Shown piece by piece: positions 1-6,414 of a stretch of 6,933 nucleotides of DNA (positions within the stretch are counted from its first letter, which is position 1; the number at the start of each line of letters is the position of its first letter). The position numbers were made by a program, and so were the translations under genes. The DNA is from an uncultured bacterium (GTDB lineage: Bacteria > Bdellovibrionota_C > UBA2361 > CAKMMH01), in contig CAKMMH010000091.1 of the NCBI GenBank assembly GCA_927798255.1, positions 1 to 6,933 on the forward strand, written 5' to 3'. The notes under the pieces are model-generated. The model made no database searches and was not told the DNA's origin. It saw only the letters and a list, made by a program, of their open reading frames with translations.

Positions 1-768
1 TAAACCTACACTGACAACAATTATCCCAAATGTAGGTACATCTATTTTCTTTGCATATTTAAAAGTACCTAATGGAAATTTGCAAATTTTATCCAATATA
101 TTAACAATTATAATTTTATTTTCATTATTTGAAGATACCCTATCTCCTGCCATTAAAAGCATATCGCCATTAAGTACATCTTCATATAGACTCATTATAG
201 TTTCAAAATTTAAATCCTTAGATGAATATAATTTAAAAAAGCTATTTTTAGTTCTTTCTTCTATAAATTTATGGAAAATGCTACTTTGATTAATTTCCAT
301 AAGTGCATGAAGAGTTTTATTAAAATTAATATGGTTATATTTTGGAAATGCGCAAAAACTTTCAATATTTCCAAGATGTGATGAAATAAGAAAAACACCT
401 TTGTTGTTATTTAAACATTCCTTAAAACTATTCCACGATTTGTTTTCCTCAACTTCAAATTTAATTTTTGGCTTATCATCACAAATTGCACTCATTTTAT
501 CAGAAAGTGAAAATGCATAATTTAAAATATGAGAAAATGATGAAAAATTTTTAACTTTAATATTATTATCTTTAGCGTAATTAAAAAGGATTTTTTTATA
601 CTCTTTTGATGCACATCTTGCAGGCTTAGCAAATAAATAGATAACAAACACTATTGGCACTAAACAAATTTTTAGAAATCTTAATCCAAATATTTTATAT
701 ATTAACCAAAGTAGTTTTAGTCTAAATACTCCAGCGGATTGTTCTTTAATTTTATACCAGCTCTCCAT
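1..768 (-). CDS. LpxL/HtrB-like (COG4261-type) acyltransferase, C-terminus cut by window edge
   Basis: The reading frame is open from the ATG at 768 to base 1 (256 codons, no stop), so the C-terminus lies outside the window. The product resembles predicted lysophospholipid/lipid A-type acyltransferases (COG4261), which transfer an acyl chain from an acyl carrier protein to a lipid acceptor on the inner face of the cytoplasmic membrane. Visible marks are an N-terminal W-x-x-x-KE-x-SAG-like stretch typical of the group, a hydrophobic segment at about residues 32-47, the catalytic-type motif SSHLGNIES with His131 (HxxxxE, Glu136), the AGDRV motif at 207-211, and FPLG at 231-234. It starts 2 bp after the stop of the exporter gene, and an AAGG at 777-780, inside the end of that gene, is its ribosome binding site. 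In E. coli-type aryl polyene clusters this domain is, as I recall, the C-terminal half of ApeJ; here it is a separate gene. Family assignment is strong; the acceptor is unknown. Confidence 0.85.
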   Translation of the reverse strand, partial: MESWYKIKEQSAGVFRLKLLWLIYKIFGLRFLKICLVPIVFVIYLFAKPARCASKEYKKILFNYAKDNNIKVKNFSSFSHILNYAFSLSDKMSAICDDKPKIKFEVEENKSWNSFKECLNNNKGVFLISSHLGNIESFCAFPKYNHINFNKTLHALMEINQSSIFHKFIEERTKNSFFKLYSSKDLNFETIMSLYEDVLNGDMLLMAGDRVSSNNENKIIIVNILDKICKFPLGTFKYAKKIDVPTFGIIVVSVGL

Positions 769-770
769 AT

Positions 771-2948
771 TTATGACCTTATAATAAAAAGAGAAAAAAG
801 GTAAGAAAATAATAAGCCAACGGAAATCGTTAATCCCATTATAGAAATAATACTAAAACTTGCAAATGAAAGAAGCCCGAAACCTATAAAACTACTTAAA
901 AATGAAAATAAAATAGGTTTTAAGTTTTTTAAATTTGAAGAATTAAGATGGAAAATCGTATAATCAATGCTAAGTCCTAAAACGATAAATAGACTTATTA
1001 AATGAAAAAAAGTTAGATATCCAACAACACTATTTATTAAAACTAAAGTTACCATAATTGAAAAAAATGATGGAAGTAAATATATAAGCACCTTTTTCTT
1101 ATAAATAACAACAATTAATAATGTTAAAAACAAAAAGCTTCCTAAAAGTGCCTTTCTTGTTTCATCAGAAAGTGTATTTAAAATATTTAAAAGTGAACCT
1201 TTAATAGAAACAATTTTAGCGTTTTTAGGTAAATTTTCTATATTGTAAGCTAAAGGTATTACGCTCCAATATCCATTATCTTTTACAATAAATTTATTAA
1301 AAATATTCTTTCCAAAAATTCTTTTAAATTCTTTCTCACCTATAAATTCAAGTTTTTTAAAATATTTAAAGTTTTCTATACCAAATTCATTTTTAATATA
1401 TTCCCCCTCACTATCATATAATTTTTTTACTAAATCTTGATTTTCAAGCTGTCTTTTTTTAGAAGGTAGTAGTTTTGAAAAAAGAAATATTTTATCTTTA
1501 ATATCTTTATTATTTTCTAAAATCCATTCACTAGTTTCTAGCAATTCTTCTAAATTTTTTCCTTTAACTATTAGAAAATTTGAATTATTGACATTATTTA
1601 ATTCATAAAAAAGTTTATCAGCCTTTAGAAGCTCATTATCATTATGATTATAAAGGCTAGAAAGCGAGTTATTAATATTTAAATGTTTAACTTGAAAAGC
1701 AACTATTGCTAAAATTATAAGACAAATTATAACTCTTAATTTTTTACTAATAGTAAAAACTCTTAAAGGTTTATCATTAGTATAAACGTTCGTATTTTTA
1801 CCGCTGTCCCATTTAAAAAATAAAACAACATATAAGTATGTTCCGATAAGTCCACATATTGTGAAAATTCCAACTTCTCTTAAAAGTGGTATTGATAAAA
1901 ATAAAAGAGGAACAAAGCAAAAAATAGTAGTAATAAATGAACAAAATAAGGATTTTTTTATCGATTGTAACTCATATTCATTTTTTAAATAGAGAGTGTG
2001 AAATGTGTAATCTATGCAAATTCCGATTAAAGACGAACCAAAAACAAAACTTAATATATGAATAGAATCCGAAAATAGTATTAGTCCAAGAATTGCACAT
2101 AAAAAGCCAACAAAAAGATTTATAAATACTTTTAAAATTTCTAATTTATCTTTTAAAAGAAACCAAGATAAAAAAAGTAACCATAAAATTGCGCTAATTG
2201 ATATTACAGCAATTTCTATTTTACTTTTATTAAACATTTTAACTGTATGCAAAGCAGAGCTTGAAAAGTAAAAATTTGAATTTAAATTTTGATTTTTATA
2301 AATCGCATCAATTTTTTTAACTTCTTTTTGTAAAATATCCATATTAGAAGTTGTAAGAGGAATATTAATCAAAATATAATTCATACCATTTTTGTTTTGC
2401 CATAAAACAGAGTCTTTTTCTTTCCAATTTGAAACATTATTTAAAGAATTTATTAAAAGATTTTTAATATACCTATTAAAAATTGAAAATGGATCTAAAG
2501 ATTCGCTTAACCCTACCACAAATAATGAAGTAGTTATAAAATCGATACTCTTTTTTATAATAATTTTAGTATCCCCCTGCTTTAAATCCTCTCTATCATC
2601 ATCTGTTAAAAAGGAAAATTGATATTTTTTTCCATAAACTTTAATTTTTTCTAATAAGTCATCAGAAATACTGTAAGTGATATTTGAAAAATTATTTTTA
2701 ATTAAGTTTTGATAAAAAAGGTCTGCATCTTTTTTTGCAGTTTTAAAATCTTTATTTTCAACAATAACATTTAAATTTGATGAAAATTTATTTAAAACAG
2801 TGCTTGGAATATCAAATTTTTCATTTATAGGTAAAATTTCATTTAGCGAAGTATTAATTTTAAGAGGTGTTTTTATAGCTAACGTTATAAAGAATATTAG
2901 AACTAAACTAACTAAAAAATATATTTTGCTAGCATTTGATTTCATCAT
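771..2948 (-). CDS. MMPL/RND-superfamily exporter (ApeM-like, COG4258)
   Basis: This 725-residue protein is a predicted inner-membrane, proton-driven exporter of lipids or polyketide-like products. Its layout is the RND/MMPL duplication. TM1 (about 8-26) is followed by a large periplasmic loop (about 27-240) and a bundle of about five helices (about 243-380). TM7 (about 403-420) is followed by a second periplasmic loop and a last helix bundle (about 600-725). Each half carries the family's intramembrane Asp signature: G-x-C-I-D-Y-x-x-H with Asp313, and G-L-S-I-D-Y-x-x-x-H with Asp662, so both proton-relay candidates are intact. The gene begins with two consecutive ATG codons; the AAAGG at 2958-2962 best fits the first. 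Its first 20 bases overlap the end of the LolA-like gene, which suggests translational coupling. In aryl polyene clusters the equivalent pump (ApeM) sits just after the LolA-like gene, as here. The cargo is inferred from context only. Confidence 0.93.
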   Translation of the reverse strand: MMKSNASKIYFLVSLVLIFFITLAIKTPLKINTSLNEILPINEKFDIPSTVLNKFSSNLNVIVENKDFKTAKKDADLFYQNLIKNNFSNITYSISDDLLEKIKVYGKKYQFSFLTDDDREDLKQGDTKIIIKKSIDFITTSLFVVGLSESLDPFSIFNRYIKNLLINSLNNVSNWKEKDSVLWQNKNGMNYILINIPLTTSNMDILQKEVKKIDAIYKNQNLNSNFYFSSSALHTVKMFNKSKIEIAVISISAILWLLFLSWFLLKDKLEILKVFINLFVGFLCAILGLILFSDSIHILSFVFGSSLIGICIDYTFHTLYLKNEYELQSIKKSLFCSFITTIFCFVPLLFLSIPLLREVGIFTICGLIGTYLYVVLFFKWDSGKNTNVYTNDKPLRVFTISKKLRVIICLIILAIVAFQVKHLNINNSLSSLYNHNDNELLKADKLFYELNNVNNSNFLIVKGKNLEELLETSEWILENNKDIKDKIFLFSKLLPSKKRQLENQDLVKKLYDSEGEYIKNEFGIENFKYFKKLEFIGEKEFKRIFGKNIFNKFIVKDNGYWSVIPLAYNIENLPKNAKIVSIKGSLLNILNTLSDETRKALLGSFLFLTLLIVVIYKKKVLIYLLPSFFSIMVTLVLINSVVGYLTFFHLISLFIVLGLSIDYTIFHLNSSNLKNLKPILFSFLSSFIGFGLLSFASFSIISIMGLTISVGLLFSYLFSLFIIRS

Positions 2949-3531
2949 CTAAAAAAACCTTTGCTTTAGAAAAGTTAAAATATATTATTGTTTTATTTAC
3001 ATAATGAACTTCAATATTTAAAATTTCATTTGTTGTACCTAAAATTTTAAGCGTTTTAATATATTTTTTTATTCTTAAAATTTTAGGGGTTAAAGTTAAA
3101 TTCCAAGAATTATTAATTAATTCATTATAGTCGACATTAAATGTCTCTTTTAATTCTGATAAGTCATTGTTTAAAATTTTATCAATTAGATTTTTAATAT
3201 CATCAAAGTGTGGTAGATTGTTTAAATTATCATTATTTTTAATTTCATTTCCCTCTTTTATTAAATAGCATTTTTTTGTTGCAATAAAAGAAAGATTGTT
3301 AGGGGCTTCTTCTTTCCAGATTAATCCTTTATTTTTTATAAATTTTAATTTTCCACTATTTTTAAATTCTTTTTTAATGTTCGGGATTTTTTTTGTTTGT
3401 TCAAAGTCTAAATTAACAACGCCTAAATTATCGATAAACAATTTAAATAGTTTATAATCACTATTTTCTAGCTCCTTTGCATTTAAATTTCCTATAAATA
3501 TTATTGAAATTAAAAACACTAAAAATTTCAT
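2929..3531 (-). CDS. LolA-like periplasmic outer-membrane carrier protein (ApeL-like)
   Basis: The 200-residue product begins with a clear Sec signal peptide: Lys2, a hydrophobic core at about 4-14, and a probable signal peptidase I site after Leu-Asn-Ala at residue 18. No lipobox is present. The mature part has LolA-family marks: a V-x-L-D-F-E-Q-x-K segment near residues 39-47, and a G-K-L-K-F-x-x-x-x-G-L-I-W-K-x-x-x-P segment shortly after, typical of the hydrophobic half-barrel that shields acyl chains. LolA carries lipoproteins across the periplasm; paralogues in aryl polyene clusters (ApeL) are thought to carry the polyene lipid to the outer membrane. It lies 2 bp after the thioesterase stop, with AAGG at 3543-3546 inside that gene as ribosome binding site, and overlaps the exporter start by 20 bp. 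The pairing with an MMPL pump argues for a dedicated carrier rather than the housekeeping LolA. The C-terminal residue is Cys, which may only reflect the overlap. Confidence 0.85.
   Translation of the reverse strand: MKFLVFLISIIFIGNLNAKELENSDYKLFKLFIDNLGVVNLDFEQTKKIPNIKKEFKNSGKLKFIKNKGLIWKEEAPNNLSFIATKKCYLIKEGNEIKNNDNLNNLPHFDDIKNLIDKILNNDLSELKETFNVDYNELINNSWNLTLTPKILRIKKYIKTLKILGTTNEILNIEVHYVNKTIIYFNFSKAKVFLDDEIKC
2958..2962 (-). promoter_or_regulatory. Ribosome binding site of the exporter gene, inside the LolA-like gene
   Basis: AAAGG lies 9 bases before the first of two consecutive ATG codons (2948-2946 and 2945-2943) and within the coding sequence of the LolA-like gene. Its spacing favours the first ATG; use of the second would shorten the exporter by one residue only. 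Location inside the preceding gene fits translational coupling. Confidence 0.6.
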
Positions 3532-3533
3532 TT

Positions 3534-3926
3534 TTACTTTAACCTTGAAACAATTTCTTGTGGAATTTCAAATAAGCTTTCTTTTTTTGTCACATCAACG
3601 CACATTTGTTTAGTTTCAGCCTTACAAATTTTTTCTTTTGTTTCTTTATTTCTAATTTCATATTTAAAAGTTAAGAAATTATCAAAAGAATCAAGTGATA
3701 CTAATACTTCAAGGATATCATTAAATTTGGAAGGTTTAATATATTTAACTTTTAGCTCTACAATTGGAAATGCAAAACCAAGTTCTTCCATTTGTGTATA
3801 TGTTAAATTTTTCTTTTCTAAAAAGGCACATCTTGCTTCTTCAAGATATTTAATGTAATTTCCGTGATACACAACTCGCATTGAATCAACATCATAAAAT
3901 GGCACAACTTTTTCGTATATAAACAT
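3534..3926 (-). CDS. 4-hydroxybenzoyl-CoA/YbgC-type hotdog thioesterase (ApeK-like)
   Basis: This 130-residue single-domain hotdog protein has the normal length for the 4HBT/YbgC acyl-CoA or acyl-ACP thioesterase family. The N-terminal signature is YDVDSMRVVYHGNYIKYLEEAR: Asp14 is the expected catalytic carboxylate, followed by the conserved VVYHGNY (18-24), Tyr27 and the E-E-A-R helix. An Arg (17) stands where many members have Gly in the D-x-M-G-V-V motif. There is no signal peptide or membrane segment, so it acts in the cytoplasm. In aryl polyene clusters the equivalent (ApeK) is thought to release or edit ACP-bound intermediates; the substrate here is inferred. It starts 14 bp after the glycosyltransferase stop with a good AGGAA ribosome binding site at 3933-3937, and ends 2 bp before the LolA-like start. 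Confidence 0.9.
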   Translation of the reverse strand: MFIYEKVVPFYDVDSMRVVYHGNYIKYLEEARCAFLEKKNLTYTQMEELGFAFPIVELKVKYIKPSKFNDILEVLVSLDSFDNFLTFKYEIRNKETKEKICKAETKQMCVDVTKKESLFEIPQEIVSRLK

Positions 3927-3940
3927 TGCAAATTCCTATT

Positions 3941-4651
3941 TTAAAAAAACATTTTCTTAATAGCATACAAGCACAGCCTAAAATGCATAAAACTAATTTC
4001 TATATTATCTCTTATTAATCTAAAATGTGAAACTCCCCCCTTATTATAGTTTACATTTGTTTCAACATTTTTAATATTTATTTTATTTATCGCAGCACGC
4101 ACTAAAATTTCAATATCAAATCCCATACGTTTAAATTTAATTTCTTTAATAATTTTAGATATTTCGTTTAATGGATATATTCTAAATCCACACATAGTAT
4201 CATTAATTTTTGCGCCTCTTGTTTCGACCCATACCCAAAATTTTGTTATTTTTCGACCTATAAGCCTTGATTTTGGCGCATTCTCATCATAAATCGGTGA
4301 ACCATTAATAATAGAGCTTAAATTTTCTTTAGAAGCCTTAATAAATTTTTCTATATCATTTATATCATGTTGCCCGTCTGAATCAATTTGCAAAACATGA
4401 GTAAAATTGTTTTTTTTAGCGTATTTTAATCCTGTGAGGACAGCGCCTCCTTTCCCTTGATTTTCTTTATGCTCTATATAACTAAAACCAAAATCATTAC
4501 AAATCTTTTTTACACCCTCAGTATTTTCTAAAGTGCTTCCATCATTTATAAGAAGAACGGGTAATTTAATTTTTGAAAACTCCCTTGCAACTTTAGAAAA
4601 ACATTCTAAATGATTATAAAATGGTAAAACAATTAATAAATTATATTCCAT
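3941..4651 (-). CDS. Family 2 glycosyltransferase, DPM1/DPG-synthase-like (ApeJ N-terminal-half-like)
   Basis: The 236-residue product is a GT-A fold, family 2 glycosyltransferase. It opens with the nucleotide-binding strand L-L-I-V-L-P-F-Y-N, then I-N-D-G-S (35-39) and N-Q-G-K-G-G-A (64-70). The metal-binding DxD is D90-S-D92 within Q-I-D-S-D-G-Q-H-D, typical of dolichyl-phosphate-mannose/polyprenyl-phosphate sugar transferases. Later come M-C-G-F-R-I-Y and M-G-F-D-I-E-I. It has no C-terminal transmembrane anchors; instead it ends in a basic, amphipathic-looking helix that could hold it at the membrane. The start at 4651 has only a weak GAG-type ribosome binding site about 9 bases upstream and follows the ligase stop by 17 bp; no better in-frame ATG lies upstream. 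In aryl polyene clusters this enzyme is often the N-terminal half of a glycosyltransferase-acyltransferase fusion. The sugar donor cannot be told from sequence. Confidence 0.93.
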   Translation of the reverse strand: MEYNLLIVLPFYNHLECFSKVAREFSKIKLPVLLINDGSTLENTEGVKKICNDFGFSYIEHKENQGKGGAVLTGLKYAKKNNFTHVLQIDSDGQHDINDIEKFIKASKENLSSIINGSPIYDENAPKSRLIGRKITKFWVWVETRGAKINDTMCGFRIYPLNEISKIIKEIKFKRMGFDIEILVRAAINKINIKNVETNVNYNKGGVSHFRLIRDNIEISFMHFRLCLYAIKKMFF

Positions 4652-4668
4652 ACTAAAAAACTCATTTA

Positions 4669-6396
4669 TTATTCATTGATAATAATCTTTCCAGAAGAAT
4701 ATTGTGTTTCTTTGTTATTTGTATACTCAAATATAAACTCATTATCAAAAACTTTTTTAATTTTCAAACAAACTCTCATATTAGGACTAATAATATTTGT
4801 ATATTTTAATTTGCTTATCACACACTTTGAATATGAAACACTAAAATAATCACTTAAATATTTAAACACAAAATGAAGCCCCATAACACCAGGTAAAATT
4901 GGAAAAATTGGAAAATGTCCTTCAAAATAGCTAGCACTATCTAAAAATACTAAATCTGCTTCAAAATAATCTTTAGTTAATGTAGTTATAAAAGTTATAG
5001 GCTCTGAAACCTTACTTTTAAAAAGTTCCATAATTTTATCTTTTAAAATTTTCCCCTGGGAATTTTTGGGGATTCTCTCTAAAATTCTAAATTTTCTTGG
5101 GAAAAAAGAAACATCATAAAAATTATTAATATATTTTTTTATCTCTATATAAAGTTTTTTCTTACCATTTTTTATAACAAACTCTTTTCCTAAATCAGTT
5201 AAAACAAAAATTGCGCCTAGTACTTCTCTTTTATTATCAAAAAGCTTTACTAAATAGCATTCTTTTATATACTGACACTTTGAAAACTTTTCTTCCATTT
5301 CTGGCAAAGATAATCGTTTATCAGAAATTTTTACAATCCTATCAATACGTCCATTTAAAAGAAAAGTTCTATCATTAATCAAAGTAACGCCATCATTTAT
5401 TTTAAATGGATTTTCTACGCAAAATGGAGATTCTATATTTAAGCTAGAATCTTCATTTAATTTAATTTTTACTTCACTAAAAACATGAAAATACTCATCT
5501 ATTCTTTGATTTCTATAAGCTATACCACCTGTTTCAGTACTACCATAAATTTCATAAACTTCAGTATTAAAAGTTTTATTTATTAAAGAGCAAGTTTCAT
5601 TTTTTAACAAATTTCCAGATGAGAAAATCTTAACTATGTTATCTTTAAAATTATAAAGTGATGTATAAGAGGAAATTCTATCCATAAATGATGGAGTAGA
5701 AATAAAAATTAATTTTTCATAAATATTTTGTTTGTGTTCTAACTCTTCTGGATAAAAAATAGTGCTTAGGTCTTGTCTTAAAAGATTGCAAAAAGAAAAT
5801 AAAAATCTCCAAAGCATTCCATACATGTGAAATGGTACGATTGTAGAAATAACTATAGGATTACTCTCTAAAATCTTACTAAGTGAATCAGAGTGCATTT
5901 TAACTTCTACAAGAAGCGAACTTAGCGTTTTATTAATACATTTTGGGGTAGAAGTAGAACCAGATGTAAAAAAAGAAATCGTTCTTTTTGAAAGGTTATC
6001 AAAAGTATTTATAAAAACATTATTATCTATATCCTTTTTAGCATAATAAGCTTTAGGAGGAATAATTTTAATTTCAAGATTTTTTAAATTTATAGCCTCA
6101 GTTGATACAAAAGTTTTTGATGTAGAAATTAAATTATTTATAATATCTTCATTTATAGAAGAAAGAAGAACTATATCTTTATTTGAAAATATTAAGGCAA
6201 AAAATGAAACATAAAAAAGATAACAATTATTTGGAATATATAGACATACAGTTTTATCTTCTATAAGTTTTGTTTCATTTAAAAAATTACACATATCATT
6301 TTTAAAATCATCTAAGGTTATAGTTTTATTTTCGTCATAAAATAAAATGGTATTTTTAAAATTTTTAGTAAAAATACTTTCTAAATCTCTAAACAT
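4669..6396 (-). CDS. AMP-forming acyl/aryl-acid ligase fused to C-terminal hotdog dehydratase-like domain (ApeH-ApeI-like)
   Basis: The 575-residue product joins two enzymes. Residues 1 to about 455 form an adenylate-forming (ANL) ligase, which activates a carboxylic acid with ATP and passes it to a thiol, here probably an acyl carrier protein. Visible core motifs are TSGSTSTPK (144-152, phosphate loop), YGSTET (284-289), the hinge GRIDR (349-353) and the catalytic-type lysine K449 in N-S-Q-G-K-I-L. Residues about 465-575 form a hotdog domain of the FabZ/ApeI (COG4706) kind, with F-E-G-H-F-P and P-I-L-P-G-V (491-504). His494 is the expected catalytic His; the acid two turns on, Glu in FabZ, is replaced by His508. 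In typical aryl polyene clusters ligase (ApeH) and dehydratase (ApeI) are adjacent genes, so this is best read as their fusion. A strong AAGGGTGAT ribosome binding site precedes the ATG. Ligase assignment is secure; the substrate (for example 4-hydroxybenzoate) is inferred. Confidence 0.92.
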   Translation of the reverse strand: MFRDLESIFTKNFKNTILFYDENKTITLDDFKNDMCNFLNETKLIEDKTVCLYIPNNCYLFYVSFFALIFSNKDIVLLSSINEDIINNLISTSKTFVSTEAINLKNLEIKIIPPKAYYAKKDIDNNVFINTFDNLSKRTISFFTSGSTSTPKCINKTLSSLLVEVKMHSDSLSKILESNPIVISTIVPFHMYGMLWRFLFSFCNLLRQDLSTIFYPEELEHKQNIYEKLIFISTPSFMDRISSYTSLYNFKDNIVKIFSSGNLLKNETCSLINKTFNTEVYEIYGSTETGGIAYRNQRIDEYFHVFSEVKIKLNEDSSLNIESPFCVENPFKINDGVTLINDRTFLLNGRIDRIVKISDKRLSLPEMEEKFSKCQYIKECYLVKLFDNKREVLGAIFVLTDLGKEFVIKNGKKKLYIEIKKYINNFYDVSFFPRKFRILERIPKNSQGKILKDKIMELFKSKVSEPITFITTLTKDYFEADLVFLDSASYFEGHFPIFPILPGVMGLHFVFKYLSDYFSVSYSKCVISKLKYTNIISPNMRVCLKIKKVFDNEFIFEYTNNKETQYSSGKIIINE

Positions 6397-6414
6397 TTTT
6401 AATTATCACCCTTT
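6397..6414 (-). promoter_or_regulatory. Intergenic ribosome binding site of the ligase-dehydratase gene
   Basis: The 18-bp gap between the COG4648-type gene and the ligase gene reads, on the minus strand, AAAGGGTGATAATTAAAA before the ATG at 6396. The AAGGGTGAT at 6405-6413 is the longest match in the window to the anti-Shine-Dalgarno sequence and supports the start chosen. The gap is too short to hold a promoter or terminator. Confidence 0.7.

Noticed and set aside
80..289. Plus-strand open frame of 69 codons
   Set aside because: It lies antisense within the acyltransferase gene, whose reading frame and motifs are clear; the translation is low-complexity and shows no ribosome binding site or family signature.
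2392..2622. Plus-strand open frame of 76 codons
   Set aside because: It lies antisense to the first periplasmic loop of the MMPL exporter and looks like a chance frame in A+T-rich DNA.
2929..3531. Housekeeping LolA of the lipoprotein sorting pathway
   Set aside because: The sequence alone allows it, but the gene is embedded between a thioesterase and an MMPL exporter in the order seen in polyene clusters, which favours a dedicated paralogue.
3927..3940. Possible promoter or terminator between glycosyltransferase and thioesterase genes
   Set aside because: The gap is only 14 bp and is filled by the thioesterase ribosome binding site; no hairpin or T-tract terminator is visible there.
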